A stretch of 64,000 nt of DNA from Brevibacillus sp. SYP-B805 (GTDB lineage: Bacteria > Bacillota > Bacilli > Brevibacillales > Brevibacillaceae), in NCBI RefSeq assembly GCF_011059135.1, contig NZ_JAALGD010000003.1, positions 62,001 through 126,000 of the forward strand. The letters run 5' to 3'. The notes beneath the pieces are model-generated. The model was not told the DNA's origin and searched no databases. It worked only from the letters and a program-made list of their open reading frames with translations. The position numbers and the translations under genes are program-made. The first letter of the stretch is position 1, and the number at the start of each line of letters is the position of its first letter. Below, one piece after another: positions 42,264-52,083 of the stretch.

Positions 42264-42848
42264 CTAGTCGCCATCCTCGCCGGACACGCGGGCAAAGAGC
42301 GCCGTCGCTTCCATCCGCGCTTCTTCGATATTCAGGTTGACAGGAGGTTCGGGAAGATCTGCCAATTCCCTCAACCCGAAGTACTCCAAAAATTCCTTCG
42401 TCGTGGCGTACAGAATCGGCCGGCCGACGCCTTCCGCTCTTCCCGCCTCCCGGATCAGTTGCTTCGACAACAGGGTTTGCAGCGCCTTTTCGCACTTAAC
42501 CCCGCGGATCTCCTCAATGTCGGAGCGTGTGATCGGCTGTTTGTAGGCGATGATGGCCAGGGTTTCCAGCGCGGCCTGCGACAGCGTGGATTGGCCGGGC
42601 GAAGTGGCCAGCTTCTCGAAATAAGGCGCGTGCTCGGGCAGCGTGGTCAGCTGGTAGGCCCGGGCAACCTCCACGATCTGGATCCCCCGCCCCTGTCGGC
42701 GAAAATCAGCCTTCATATCCTCCAGCAGATCGACGACGGTCTCCTCAGGCAGATCCACAATGCCGGCGATCTGCTTGGCATCGAGCCCTTCGTCCCCCGA
42801 GATGAACAGCAGGCCTTCGATGATCCCCTTGATTTTATCGAAATCCAT
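42264..42848 (-). CDS. scpB: Chromosome segregation and condensation protein ScpB
   Basis: ScpB joins ScpA and Smc in the condensin complex. The 194-residue product has two winged-helix domains; the conserved block TLSQAALETLAIIAYKQPITRSDIEEIRGV lies at about 88-117, and GRPILYATTKEFLEYFGL at about 140. It begins 3 nt after scpA ends, so they are co-translated. Confidence 0.95.
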   Translation of the reverse strand: MDFDKIKGIIEGLLFISGDEGLDAKQIAGIVDLPEETVVDLLEDMKADFRRQGRGIQIVEVARAYQLTTLPEHAPYFEKLATSPGQSTLSQAALETLAIIAYKQPITRSDIEEIRGVKCEKALQTLLSKQLIREAGRAEGVGRPILYATTKEFLEYFGLRELADLPEPPVNLNIEEARMEATALFARVSGEDGD

Positions 42849-42851
42849 CGG

Positions 42852-43610
42852 TTACCTCTCCTTGGACGAATTGTCACAGATCAGAATGTCCTGAAACAAC
42901 TGGGTTTGGATGCAGGTCACCTGCTTGGCTTTCATCAGTTCAAGCAGGGCAAGAAACGTGGTGACGATCTGCGTGCGCGTCACTTTTCCCGTAAACAGCT
43001 GGAAGAAGCGAACGGTGCCGCCCCCTACCTGCAGCAGCTGGCGAATCTCGTCCATCCGGTCCTTGATGGAGATCTCATCCCGCGCCACCTTGGCCACCGG
43101 CTCTTTCTCCAGCGTCCGCTTCACCAGTCTTTCCAGCGCCGCCAACAGATCATACAGAGTGACATCCTTGATGGGATTCTCCTCCTCGCGCACGTAGGGA
43201 GTGAGATCTTCGGCTGGACGGGTAAACACCTGGCTGCGGCCGATCTCCCGCTCCCGCAGCTCTTCCGCCAGCAGCTTGTACCGCTTGTATTCCAGCAGCC
43301 GCTGCACCAGTTCTTCGCGCGGGTCGGCCTCTTCCACTTCCATGTCAAAAAGCGGCTGGAAAACTTGTTCCTCCTTCTTCGGCAGGAGCATCTTGCTCTT
43401 GATCGCCAAAAGGGTAGCCGCCATCACCACGAACTCGCTGGCCACGTCGAGCTGAAGCTCCTGGGCCTCCTCCAGCACCGCCATGTACTGTTCCGTAATC
43501 TCCGCGATCGGAATATTATAGATGTCCACTTCCGCCCGGTCGATCAGGTGCAACAGCAGATCGAGGGGCCCTTCAAACGAATCCAGTTTAATGCTGTAAG
43601 CCAATGCCAT
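42852..43610 (-). CDS. scpA: Segregation and condensation protein ScpA
   Basis: ScpA is the kleisin subunit of bacterial condensin that links the two Smc heads. The 252-residue product starts MALAYSIKLDSFEGPLDLLL, the conserved N-terminal Smc-neck domain, followed by an acidic central part and the C-terminal winged helix (about 175-245). ATG 43610 is chosen from the family length; a short GAAGG site lies 4 nt upstream. The upstream frame to 43658 is not conserved. Confidence 0.94.
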   Translation of the reverse strand: MALAYSIKLDSFEGPLDLLLHLIDRAEVDIYNIPIAEITEQYMAVLEEAQELQLDVASEFVVMAATLLAIKSKMLLPKKEEQVFQPLFDMEVEEADPREELVQRLLEYKRYKLLAEELREREIGRSQVFTRPAEDLTPYVREEENPIKDVTLYDLLAALERLVKRTLEKEPVAKVARDEISIKDRMDEIRQLLQVGGGTVRFFQLFTGKVTRTQIVTTFLALLELMKAKQVTCIQTQLFQDILICDNSSKER

Positions 43611-43665
43611 CCCGCCTTCTGGTACGCTACTTCTCCTGACAATGGGGTTTCGTTCCATCCTGTTG

Positions 43666-44331
43666 CTAGATCATGGCGGCGAGCAGATTGGCCAGGGACA
43701 TGACATTCTCCAGTAACCACTGTAGCGGAATTCCCAGAATGAGATTGCTGAAACCCGGAAGAAAAATGAGGAGCAAAAGAAGCCATGGACCGTAGACATC
43801 CAGCTTGTGAAAAAACGGATCCCACCGGCGCGATGCCAGAAAGCGCAAAATGTTGGAGCCGTCCAGCGGATGAATCGGCAGCAGGTTAAAGACAAACAAT
43901 CCGCAGTTGATCACGAGGGAAAACCACAGCGTCATCTCGACCGCATCTTGCATCTTGTCCGACAATTGCCCCCATACCTGGTAACGTTCCATCAGGGCAA
44001 TCGCTGTGCCGAACACCACGGCGAGTATGAGATTGACAAACGGTCCCGCAGCTGCCACATACACCATCCCCAGCCGCTTGTTCCCCCGGAAGTTAAACGG
44101 GTTGACCGGGACAGGCCTCGCCCAGCCGAAGGGGCCGAACAGGATCAGGATCAGCCCGAACGGATCGATGTGCGGAATCGGATTCAACGTCAAGCGGCCC
44201 TCGCGCTGTGCCGTCGGATCGCCCAACCGCCAGGCCACAAAGGCGTGCGCCCATTCATGCAGGGTAAAGGCGATCACAAAGGCGATCAACCGAAAGGGAA
44301 CCGTCTCCCATTCAAAGTGAAAGAGATTCAT
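43666..44331 (-). CDS. Site-2 protease family (M50) membrane metalloprotease
   Basis: The 221-residue membrane protein has the zinc-binding motif HEWAH (about 25-29) in its first helix and the third ligand region LLPIHPLDGSN (about 148-158). About five membrane helices are predicted. The small M50 group without a PDZ domain includes YwhC-like and SpoIVFB-like proteins; there is no CBS domain. It is translated on its own and lies upstream of scpA on the same strand. Its substrate is unknown. Confidence 0.88.
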   Translation of the reverse strand: MNLFHFEWETVPFRLIAFVIAFTLHEWAHAFVAWRLGDPTAQREGRLTLNPIPHIDPFGLILILFGPFGWARPVPVNPFNFRGNKRLGMVYVAAAGPFVNLILAVVFGTAIALMERYQVWGQLSDKMQDAVEMTLWFSLVINCGLFVFNLLPIHPLDGSNILRFLASRRWDPFFHKLDVYGPWLLLLLIFLPGFSNLILGIPLQWLLENVMSLANLLAAMI

Positions 44332-44460
44332 TCACAGCCTCCTGTTATGCGTCAATCGCTATACACTAGGATACCAAGAGAGCACGGGCGACACAAGAAG
44401 GGATTCGGCTGCGGGAACACCGCCGAAACAGCGCTCCGGCACACACCAAGCTGCCAAGCA

Positions 44461-44493
44461 AGAAAGCCATTCCCTTTACAGAAAGAGAATGGC
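44461..44493 (-). terminator. Terminator downstream of ppiB
   Basis: GCCATTC and GAATGGC, extended by CTTT/AAAG, form a hairpin followed on the minus strand by TTTCTT. It ends the ppiB transcript before the M50 gene. Confidence 0.7.
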
Positions 44494-44551
44494 ATGCGTA
44501 CGTTCTATCGCGGAACGGCGTTTACCTTTACACACTTACAAGCAAGTATCG

Positions 44552-44582
44552 GTGAAAGATGGGATCCCCGCCGATACCAGCG
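44552..44582. repeat. Dispersed hairpin repeat, copy D
   Basis: On the minus strand GCTGGTATCGGCGGGG (44567-44582) is one substitution from the core of copies A-C. The other arm here is CCGATAC (44547-44553), making a shorter hairpin. It lies downstream of ppiB and before its terminator. Degeneration makes it the weakest copy. Confidence 0.55.
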
Positions 44583-44609
44583 AGGGGCACCATCCGGCAA
44601 GGCGGGATG

Positions 44610-45047
44610 TTATTCTTCAAAAACCTTCACTTCTTTCATTTTGTCACCCTGCCTGATCTGATCCACCACGTCCATGCCTTCCACCACTTTGCCGAAGACG
44701 GTATGCACGCCGTCCAAATGGGGGAACGCGTCGTACGTGATATAGAACTGGGAGCCGCCCGTATCCCTGCCGGCATGCGCCATCGCCAGCACGCCTCGTT
44801 CATGCTTGTGCGGATTTCCTTCCGTTTCGCATTTGATGGTGTACCCGGGTCCGCCCGTGCCGTTTCCAAACGGGCAGCCGCCCTGCGCGACAAAGCCGGG
44901 AATGACGCGATGGAAGGTTAAGCCGTTATAAAATCCCTCGTTCGCCAGCTTTTCGAAATTGGCGACCGTTCCAGGCGCGTCTTTTTCGTGAAGCAGAATT
45001 TTTACCGTTCCGCCTTTTTCCATCTCGATCTGCGCATATTTGCTCAT
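44610..45047 (-). CDS. ppiB: Peptidyl-prolyl cis-trans isomerase B (cyclophilin)
   Basis: This cytoplasmic enzyme speeds proline isomerisation in folding proteins. The 145-residue product contains the cyclophilin active-site pattern [30 protein letters not shown], with the catalytic Arg and Phe, and [26 protein letters not shown] 45047 follows AAAGGGG. It is in its B. subtilis position near scpA and lysA. It is followed by a terminator. Confidence 0.94.
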   Translation of the reverse strand: MSKYAQIEMEKGGTVKILLHEKDAPGTVANFEKLANEGFYNGLTFHRVIPGFVAQGGCPFGNGTGGPGYTIKCETEGNPHKHERGVLAMAHAGRDTGGSQFYITYDAFPHLDGVHTVFGKVVEGMDVVDQIRQGDKMKEVKVFEE

Positions 45048-45146
45048 CTGTCTGAACCCCTTTCCAAAAAATCCCGTCGTCATGGACGGCACCCCTCGAT
45101 TATACGCTACTTCCCCACGAAATGAAAACCGTCGGTGCCGTCATGC

Positions 45147-46973
45147 TCACGGAACCACTCGCAAGGGTCCGGCATGCTGCATCTCCCGCTCGATGGGCAG
45201 CTCGTCCGGAAGGCCGGGTGTCGGGGTGGAGACAGCGGCCTGGGCGAGCCTGTGCGTCGCCAACCAGTCCAGCAGGTGCTGCACGGATACCACACCCAGA
45301 TAGTCGCCGTGTTCATCCACCACGATCACGACATCGTAGAGATGGTTGGCTTCCCTGGCCATGGCCCGCTTCGCCACGACGTCGATTGTCTCGTCGCTGC
45401 GCACGATGAGCGGGCTGCTGTTCATGATGGGGGCGACGGGCCGTTCGTAATAGAGGGAAATGCCGTATTGTCCCCCCAAAATCTGATACAGTTGAAAACG
45501 CATCACCAACCCGACCGGCTTGTTGTCCTCCAAAATGACGACACTTTCACCCCGGCGGTGCTGCTCGAACATCTGATGGATCTGGCGCACTTTGGTGTTC
45601 GGTTCGGCATGCAGGGACTTGGTCACCATCTCCGCCACTTGGATCAAGCCGGCGTGCCGGCCGGGGCTGCTCCCTTTCCGCTTTTCCTGCAGCTGCCGGA
45701 TCACGTTCATGGCGGCACCGGAGGCTTGCGTCATGCCTTTGGCCGGTTTCCCCACATAATATCCCTGGCCGTATTCAACCCCCAATTCGATCAGGGTTTG
45801 CAGTTCCCTCTCCGTTTCGATGCCTTCCGCAATGATGCTGCATTTCACCTTGTCCGCAAACTGCACGAACGTCTCCAGCAGCGCCTGCTTGATGGAATCG
45901 GTATCAATGTGGCGGATTAACGACATATCCAGTTTGATAAAATCCGGACAGATCTCCGCGATCGACTCCAGACTGGAATACCCCGCCCCGGCGTCATCCA
46001 CGGCGATGAGATACCCCTTCTTCCTATATGATTCGATGTTTTGGCGAAAAACGGCATAGTTGGCAATCGCGTGCCGTTCCGTAATCTCCAGGACAATGTT
46101 CTGCGGGTGGAACTGCAGGTCGTTCCGGATGCCAAACACGTTTCCCCGCAGCAGCAGCGGATCATCAATCGCGCGGGGATCCAGGTTGAGGAACATTTTT
46201 TGGGACGGTTTCAGATAGCGCACCTGTTCCAATGCCCGCCTGCGGCAGATTTGCTCGAGCCGAAACAGATTGTCCGTCTCTTCCGCAATCGCAAACAGGG
46301 CGGACGGTGAATGAAACGGGCTGTTTTCCGGCCCCCGCGCAAGCGCTTCCCAGCCTAAAGGAACGCCATCTCTCAGGGATATGATCGGCATGAAGCGCAT
46401 CTGCACCTCTTCATGTTGAAGCAGGCGATAAAACTGCGTGATCTGCTCGTATTTCTCCGAGGCAAGCCCGCATTTCGCCATATGGACGGCATGTTTGACC
46501 GAAGTGTACATTTCGTTCACGATGTCCTTGCCGGGAACCTCCGCATAGCCGATATGAACCCGCAGTTCTTCCCGATTGACAAAAGGGGCCTGCCGGTTCA
46601 GCATGGTTTCCATGCGTTCCTGCAGCGTGATGGACAGGAGGCGGCATTCTTCCGCGTTCACGCCCTTCGGAAAGGAGGCATAGATCGCCCAATCGTCTCC
46701 CCAGAGCCGTTGAATTCCCAAGACTTTTCCTTTGATTTCGAGAATCATGCGGGAGGCATGCAGCATGGCATGTTCAAAAAGGCGCAGCACCCTTTCTGCG
46801 GCGGGGTCGCCGTAGCAATTCTCAATCTCCGGCAGTTTCACGCAGGCGAGATAAAACAGGGCAACGGTTGCCCCCTTGCCAATCTCCCGGGAGATCGCCG
46901 CTTTCAAACCATATTTCGTTTCCGCCGTATGGATGATCCGTCGGCGGAACAGGGCAAACAGGGATGAGAGCAT
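45147..46973 (-). CDS. Degenerate GGDEF-EAL-CBS c-di-GMP protein
   Basis: The 608-residue cytoplasmic protein has three parts. An N-terminal GGDEF-like domain (about 15-170) has no GGDEF active-site sequence and should not make c-di-GMP. The EAL domain (about 190-420) has the catalytic and metal residues in WEALARG, EITER, DDAGAG, IKLDMSLI and AEGIET, and should hydrolyse c-di-GMP. Two CBS motifs follow (about 455-580), which may sense a nucleotide. It could lower the ligand for the PilZ protein at 8328. AAGGAGG lies before ATG 46973. The gene is alone, upstream of ppiB. Confidence 0.88.
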   Translation of the reverse strand: MLSSLFALFRRRIIHTAETKYGLKAAISREIGKGATVALFYLACVKLPEIENCYGDPAAERVLRLFEHAMLHASRMILEIKGKVLGIQRLWGDDWAIYASFPKGVNAEECRLLSITLQERMETMLNRQAPFVNREELRVHIGYAEVPGKDIVNEMYTSVKHAVHMAKCGLASEKYEQITQFYRLLQHEEVQMRFMPIISLRDGVPLGWEALARGPENSPFHSPSALFAIAEETDNLFRLEQICRRRALEQVRYLKPSQKMFLNLDPRAIDDPLLLRGNVFGIRNDLQFHPQNIVLEITERHAIANYAVFRQNIESYRKKGYLIAVDDAGAGYSSLESIAEICPDFIKLDMSLIRHIDTDSIKQALLETFVQFADKVKCSIIAEGIETERELQTLIELGVEYGQGYYVGKPAKGMTQASGAAMNVIRQLQEKRKGSSPGRHAGLIQVAEMVTKSLHAEPNTKVRQIHQMFEQHRRGESVVILEDNKPVGLVMRFQLYQILGGQYGISLYYERPVAPIMNSSPLIVRSDETIDVVAKRAMAREANHLYDVVIVVDEHGDYLGVVSVQHLLDWLATHRLAQAAVSTPTPGLPDELPIEREMQHAGPLRVVP

Positions 46974-47082
46974 GCAAACGGTCCTCCTTCTCAGTCATCC
47001 CCATTTTCGCAAGCAACCGTAAAGGCTTGATGAAGCCATGGTGAAGGTTCGGTAAAAGATGACAACTTTTCTCCACTCACAC

Positions 47083-47114
47083 AAAAAAACAGCCCTTCGC
47101 CATGCGAAGGACTG
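47083..47114 (-). terminator. Terminator of lysA
   Basis: CAGTCCTTCGC and GCGAAGGGCTG pair on the minus strand around a short loop, followed by TTTTTTT. Confidence 0.88.
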
Positions 47115-47120
47115 CAGCCG

Positions 47121-48443
47121 TTAGCGGTGAACATGGTGCCGGTTGGGGAGACGATCATGCCTGATCAGATCAGCCAGACTTTCCCGTTCCACCACGCATT
47201 CCGCTTCCCCATCCTTGACGAACACCACGGCCGGGCGCCCGATGCGGTTATAGTTGTTGGACATGGCATAGCCGTAAGCGCCCGTGCAGGATACCGCCAG
47301 GATATCGCCGGGCTGGGCGTGCTGAAGCGGCAGGTCCCAAATCAGCATATCCCCCGTCTCACAGCATTTTCCCGCAACGGAGACAAGGTCGTTCACCGGC
47401 TCCGTCATCCGGTTGGCAACCGCCGCTTCATAGCGGGCCTCGTACAGGGCCGGACGCAGGTTGTCCGTCATGCCCCCATCCACCGCCACATATTTCCGCA
47501 GATTCGGAATTTCCTTGACAGAGCCGATGCGGTAGAGCGTCGTCCCGGCATCGCCCACGATGCTGCGCCCCGGCTCGATCCACAGCTCGGGAAGCGGCAG
47601 GTCATGCTTGGCAAACTCGGCGCGCACGGCCTGCGTAATCGCCTGGACATACTCCCTGGGGGTCAGCGGCGTGTCCTCCGCCGTATACCGGATGCCAAAC
47701 CCGCCCCCGACGTTCAGCACTTCGCTGATGAAGCCGTCTTTCTCCTTCGCCTCGCGCAGCAGCTCGGCCAGCCGTGCAATCGCGATGACAAAACCGTCCG
47801 TGTCAAAGATTTGCGAACCGATGTGGCTGTGCACCCCAAGCAGCTTGAACGCCGTGCTCCGCTGCGCCAGATGCATGGCCTCCAACGCCTGGCCGCTCAG
47901 CACGTCAAAGCCAAACTTGGAATCCTGCTGCCCGGTCGAGATATACTCATGGGTATGTGCCTCCACACCCGGCGTGACGCGCAGGAGGATGTTGACCACC
48001 ACGCCGCGCTCCTGCGCCATCTCCTCCAGAAGAGCCAGCTCGTAGAAGTTATCCACCACGAAGCAGCCGATGTTGGCGTCAAGCCCCATCCGCATCTCTT
48101 CCGGTGATTTATTGTTGCCGTGAAAGTGTATGCGCTCCGCCGGAAACCCCGCCTGCAGCGCGGTATACAGCTCACCGCCGGAAACGACGTCCAGGGACAG
48201 GCCTTCTTCCTCCACCAGTTTGCACATGGCCATGGTACAAAACGCCTTGCTGGCATAAGCGACCTGAAAGGCGAATCCGGACTCGCGGAATGCCTGCACA
48301 TAGCTGCGGCATTTCTCCCGGATCAGCGCTTCGTCGTATACGTACAGCGGCGTGCCGAAGCGCTGCGCCAGCTCGACCGTGTCGCATCCGCCGATTTCCA
48401 AGTGTCCCCGTTCGTTAATCCGACTCGTTCCGTGCAAATACAT
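47121..48443 (-). CDS. lysA: Diaminopimelate decarboxylase
   Basis: LysA decarboxylates meso-diaminopimelate to lysine, the last step of lysine synthesis. The 440-residue PLP enzyme has the PLP-lysine site AYASKAFC (about 64), the phosphate-binding GGGFGIRY, and EPGRSIVGDAG (about 294), with the second active site Cys in VAGKCCETGD. GGAGGAG lies 6 nt before ATG 48443. In B. subtilis lysA also follows spoVAF. It is transcribed separately from spoVA, as a terminator lies between. Confidence 0.95.
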   Translation of the reverse strand: MYLHGTSRINERGHLEIGGCDTVELAQRFGTPLYVYDEALIREKCRSYVQAFRESGFAFQVAYASKAFCTMAMCKLVEEEGLSLDVVSGGELYTALQAGFPAERIHFHGNNKSPEEMRMGLDANIGCFVVDNFYELALLEEMAQERGVVVNILLRVTPGVEAHTHEYISTGQQDSKFGFDVLSGQALEAMHLAQRSTAFKLLGVHSHIGSQIFDTDGFVIAIARLAELLREAKEKDGFISEVLNVGGGFGIRYTAEDTPLTPREYVQAITQAVRAEFAKHDLPLPELWIEPGRSIVGDAGTTLYRIGSVKEIPNLRKYVAVDGGMTDNLRPALYEARYEAAVANRMTEPVNDLVSVAGKCCETGDMLIWDLPLQHAQPGDILAVSCTGAYGYAMSNNYNRIGRPAVVFVKDGEAECVVERESLADLIRHDRLPNRHHVHR

Positions 48444-48479
48444 CTCTGGCTCCTCCACCTTCGCGAACTTAAACTTTCA

Positions 48480-48524
48480 AAAAGGATAAAACCAACCCGA
48501 CAAAAAGCGTACGCTCCTGTCGGG
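48480..48524 (-). terminator. Terminator after the spoVA operon
   Basis: On the minus strand CCCGAC and GTCGGG pair with an AGCGTACGCT inner palindrome, followed by TTGGTTTTATCC. It separates spoVAF from lysA. Confidence 0.6.
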
Positions 48525-48604
48525 CATGTTGTTCAATCAGTACATAAATTATCACTTACTATAACACAATGGTCATAAGCTTACAATGGGGAAGACTCCG
48601 ATCG

Positions 48605-50077
48605 CTACTGCCGGGAAGTATTCTGCGCCTTGATGACACCCGGCCGGCTTCCCTTCAGGGGGATGGGCAGACGGAAGATCGTATCTTTCATCCCCTGGAA
48701 ATCAAACGGAATAAACGGCCACAGGTACGGGGTATCCAACGAGCGGGTCATGGCGAGAACGATCAAAATCGCGACCAGACTTGCCACCAATCCCGTCACG
48801 GAGAAGATCCCCGTCATCAAGACGAGAAAGATGCGAACCAGCCTGTTGGCCAGTCCCAATTCATAGCTGGGCGTGGCAAAGGTGCCAACGGCGGCAACCG
48901 CGATATACAGGATCACCTCCGGGGAGAACAGCCCCACCTTGATCGCCACCTCCCCGACCAGCACCGCTGCGATCAACCCCATCGCGGTGGCAAGCGGCGT
49001 TGGCGTATGAATGGCAGCCATCCGCATGAGATCCATCCCTACTTCGGCGAGGAGAAACTGGGCCAGCAGCGGAATGCTCCCTTTCTGTTTGAGTCCGATA
49101 AAATCAAGTTCGTCCGGGACATAGGAGGGATGCAGATCCAGCAGGATCCAGAGAGGCAGCAAAAAAATGGAAGCAAGGATGCCGAAAAACCGAACCCAGC
49201 GCAGATAAGCGCCCACAACCGGCCTCTGCCGGAACTCCTCCGCATGCTGGACGTGGTGAAAATAGGTGGTCGGCGTGATCATCACGCTCGGGGACGTATC
49301 CACATAGACCAGCACATGGCCTTCCAGCAGATGGACCGCCGCCACGTCGGGCCGTTCCGTATAGCGGACGAGCGGGAACGGATTCCACGACTTGCCGATG
49401 ATGAACTCTTCCACCGTTTTTTCCGCCATCGGAATGCCGTCCACATGGATCTCCTGCAGCCGTTTTTTCAGCTCTTTTACCAGCCGGGGGTTGGCCACAT
49501 CCTGCAGATAGGCGATCGCCACATCCGTTTTGGAGCGCTGGCCGATCTGCACGATCTCGAAACGAAGCCGCTCATCCCGGATGCGGCGCCGGGTCAGCAC
49601 CGTATTGATCACCAGCGTTTCCGTAAACCCGTCGTGCGCCCCCCTGACGACCCTCTCCGTGTCAGGCTCTTCGGGCGTGCGACCGGGGAAAATCTTGGCA
49701 TCCAGAATGATTCCCTGTGTTTCGCCCTCGATGATCAGCCCGATCTGACCCACCAGCAGCTTGTCGATAAATTCGTTCCTCGTTTTTACCGTCGCCATCT
49801 GATAGTAAGGAATGTACCGATGATACAGGAGCTCAAAAACATCGCCCTGCATCTCCCTTTCCTTCAGATCGTTCAGATCGCGCAAGATCATCGTGACGAG
49901 ATGATTGTCGGCAAAACCGTTTATGTAATAAAGCAGGATCTCTTTCCCGCCGATGGTGATCTCGTGTACGCCGACATCATAAGTGACTCCGACCCCCAGC
50001 GCTTCATTGAGATGGGACTTGTTCTCTTCCGCGCTTTCCGTGATGGGACTCTTCAGGCTCTCCTGCGCTTGTGCCAT
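48605..50077 (-). CDS. spoVAF: Stage V sporulation protein AF
   Basis: SpoVAF resembles the A subunit of germinant receptors and sits in the spore inner membrane. The 490-residue protein has a large cytoplasmic N-terminal domain (about 1-285), followed by about five membrane helices (about 296-470) with the conserved GerA-family segments FHHVQHAEEFRQRP and YVPDELDFIGLKQ. ATG 50077 with AAAGGAG upstream is preferred over a nearby start at 50086. The N-terminal 74 nt overlap spoVAEA. It is the last gene of the operon. Confidence 0.92.
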   Translation of the reverse strand: MAQAQESLKSPITESAEENKSHLNEALGVGVTYDVGVHEITIGGKEILLYYINGFADNHLVTMILRDLNDLKEREMQGDVFELLYHRYIPYYQMATVKTRNEFIDKLLVGQIGLIIEGETQGIILDAKIFPGRTPEEPDTERVVRGAHDGFTETLVINTVLTRRRIRDERLRFEIVQIGQRSKTDVAIAYLQDVANPRLVKELKKRLQEIHVDGIPMAEKTVEEFIIGKSWNPFPLVRYTERPDVAAVHLLEGHVLVYVDTSPSVMITPTTYFHHVQHAEEFRQRPVVGAYLRWVRFFGILASIFLLPLWILLDLHPSYVPDELDFIGLKQKGSIPLLAQFLLAEVGMDLMRMAAIHTPTPLATAMGLIAAVLVGEVAIKVGLFSPEVILYIAVAAVGTFATPSYELGLANRLVRIFLVLMTGIFSVTGLVASLVAILIVLAMTRSLDTPYLWPFIPFDFQGMKDTIFRLPIPLKGSRPGVIKAQNTSRQ

Positions 50078-50645
50078 GCCATCCACTCCTTTCCAGAATC
50101 CACTTCACCGCCGTCAGCGTGATAGGGCAGCCGTAACGCTCGTTATCTTTCCCCTCCATCTTCCCGATATCCCCAATACCGATGATGTTGGGAATCCTGC
50201 ACCTGTTCAGGACATCCACCGTATCCCCGTAAATGCGGCCATCCAATTCCTTGTCGGCATAGCCCTCCTTGTCAACCGCCTCCGCGACGACCCTGCCCCG
50301 GTTGTCGACCGAGTAGGGCACCCGTGCGCCGCCAACCCATTTGGTGTTCGAAGCTACGGCGATCGCACCGAGCACCTGAATCTCGGGATGATGCACCACA
50401 TACTCGAGGGCCTGTTCCCCGCTTCCCCTGCCGCAGTCCCCGTTGTCGTCAAACATCACCAGGACAGGATCATGGTCCGCCATCTTGATCAATTCGACCA
50501 TCTGGCTGCCGGTGAGCGGGGTGGGGTTGCCGGCGGATAGAGAGATGCAGCGGCCGCCGACCTGCTGCGCGACAAGCTCCACTGCTCGCTGGGCAATCGG
50601 ATCGCCATCCGTGATCAGAATGACTTTCCGGCGTTTTGGCACCAT
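50004..50645 (-). CDS. spoVAEA: Stage V sporulation protein AEa
   Basis: This is the hydrophilic protein of the spoVA operon, thought to lie on the outer face of the spore inner membrane. The 213-residue product starts MVPKRRKVILITDGDPIAQRAVELV; I see no membrane helix. Conserved segments include LVMFDDNGDCGRGSGEQALEYV and IGIGDIGKMEGKD. The end overlaps the spoVAF coding region by 74 nt. Order (AEb, AEa, AF) is the same as in B. subtilis. Confidence 0.9.
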   Translation of the reverse strand: MVPKRRKVILITDGDPIAQRAVELVAQQVGGRCISLSAGNPTPLTGSQMVELIKMADHDPVLVMFDDNGDCGRGSGEQALEYVVHHPEIQVLGAIAVASNTKWVGGARVPYSVDNRGRVVAEAVDKEGYADKELDGRIYGDTVDVLNRCRIPNIIGIGDIGKMEGKDNERYGCPITLTAVKWILERSGWHGTSAGEPEESHHGKRGREQVPSQ

Positions 50646-50679
50646 CGGTCACAGCCCCCCTGCCTTCCCCATCCAGGCA

Positions 50680-51030
50680 TTACCCCTTCGGTCTGAATAC
50701 CAGCGACGCCAGGAAGCCAAAGGCGATCGCCGCCGAAATGCCTGCGCTGGGCACTTCAAAAATGCCGGTTGCCACGCCGATCACGCCATGTTTCTCCGCT
50801 TCCGCAATCGCCCCGTGATACAAGGCATGGCCGAAGCTGGTGATCGGTACGGTCGCCCCGGCTCCGGCAAATTCGATAAAGCGGTCATAGAGTCCAAAAA
50901 AGTCCAGCGCAACCCCCGCAACGACAAGCAGGCTCATCACGTGCGCCGGGGTCAGCTTGGCTACATCCATCAGCAGCTGCCCCGCTACACAAATCAGCCC
51001 CCCCGCGATAAACGCAATCACATATTCCAC
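50680..51030 (-). CDS. spoVAEB: Stage V sporulation protein AE (AEb)
   Basis: This small integral membrane protein of 116 residues belongs to the DPA channel set of the spore inner membrane, with about four hydrophobic segments and the [26 protein letters not shown] region shared with SpoVAC. GTG 51030 has AAGGAGGT 8 nt upstream; the frame to 51129 is the shadow of spoVAD. It begins 2 nt after spoVAD ends. Confidence 0.92.
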   Translation of the reverse strand: MEYVIAFIAGGLICVAGQLLMDVAKLTPAHVMSLLVVAGVALDFFGLYDRFIEFAGAGATVPITSFGHALYHGAIAEAEKHGVIGVATGIFEVPSAGISAAIAFGFLASLVFRPKG

Positions 51031-51032
51031 GG

Positions 51033-52064
51033 CTAACGACCTCCTTCCAACACTACGGCATGTGCCACACAGGGAATGGAATTGCCCTGCTGGTAGCTGA
51101 CCGGGCTGTGCAGCGCACCCGTTGCGCAAACCAGGACCCGCTTCAGCTTGCCGCTATTCAGCTGCTCCATCAGATAGCCATACGTTACCGCGGCGCTGCT
51201 CGCACACCCGCTCCCTCCGGCAAACACCTCCTGATCGGGGGAATAGATCATCAGTCCGCAATCGTCGTACACCTTGCCCATGTCATATCCGCGCGCTGCC
51301 ATCATTTCCTTGGCGATCGCATAGCCGACCGCAGCCAGGTCTCCCGTGACGATCAGATCATAATCCTGCGGCGTGCGCCCCAGATCCTGAAAATGGGCAG
51401 TCAACGTGTCCACAGCGGCCGGCGCCATGGCTGAACCGAGGTCAAACGGATCCTTGATGCCCATATCCACCACCTTACCGATCGTCGCGTGGGTCACCCT
51501 TGCCCCCTTGCCCCCCATCCCGACGACTGCCGCACCCGCTCCCGTTACCGTCCACTGGGCGGTGGGCGGCTTTTGTCCGCCGTATTCGGTCGGATAACGG
51601 TATTGACGCTCTGCGGTCGCATTGTGGCTGCTGCAGGCCGCGACAGCGTATTTCGCGTACCCGGCGTTAACGAGCGCGGCCGCATTGGCCAGCGTCAGCA
51701 TCGATGTCGAGCATGCGCCGTACATGCCCATGGTGGGGATCGTCAGCATTTCGGCAGTAAAGGTGGCGGTGATGTTTTGGTTCAGCAGATCCCCTGCCAG
51801 AATCACATCGATTTCCTGCTCGGTGAGATTCGCTTTTTGCAAGGCAATGCGGATCGCATCCTCCATCAGTCGGCGCTCCGCTTCCTCCCAGCAGTTTCCC
51901 CCCGCATACAAATCAGGGTACACTTTGTCAAATGACGAACCCAGCGGTCCTTCCCCTTCCTTCGGTCCCACTACCGCAGCTGATGCTTGAATCCGTACAT
52001 CCTCCAAAAACTGCCATGTCTGTCTGCTGATCCGGCTCTTCGCAGCAACTGCCGTCGTGTTCAC
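51033..52064 (-). CDS. spoVAD: Stage V sporulation protein AD
   Basis: SpoVAD binds Ca-dipicolinate and helps load it into the spore core. The 343-residue product resembles the thiolase fold, with [14 protein letters not shown] around the Cys-like site, and [19 protein letters not shown] 52064 has GGGGAGGG 7 nt upstream. Its neighbours on both sides complete the spoVAC-AD-AEb core that is enough for DPA uptake. Confidence 0.95.
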   Translation of the reverse strand: MNTTAVAAKSRISRQTWQFLEDVRIQASAAVVGPKEGEGPLGSSFDKVYPDLYAGGNCWEEAERRLMEDAIRIALQKANLTEQEIDVILAGDLLNQNITATFTAEMLTIPTMGMYGACSTSMLTLANAAALVNAGYAKYAVAACSSHNATAERQYRYPTEYGGQKPPTAQWTVTGAGAAVVGMGGKGARVTHATIGKVVDMGIKDPFDLGSAMAPAAVDTLTAHFQDLGRTPQDYDLIVTGDLAAVGYAIAKEMMAARGYDMGKVYDDCGLMIYSPDQEVFAGGSGCASSAAVTYGYLMEQLNSGKLKRVLVCATGALHSPVSYQQGNSIPCVAHAVVLEGGR

Positions 52065-52083
52065 ACGTGATCCCTCCCCGCCA

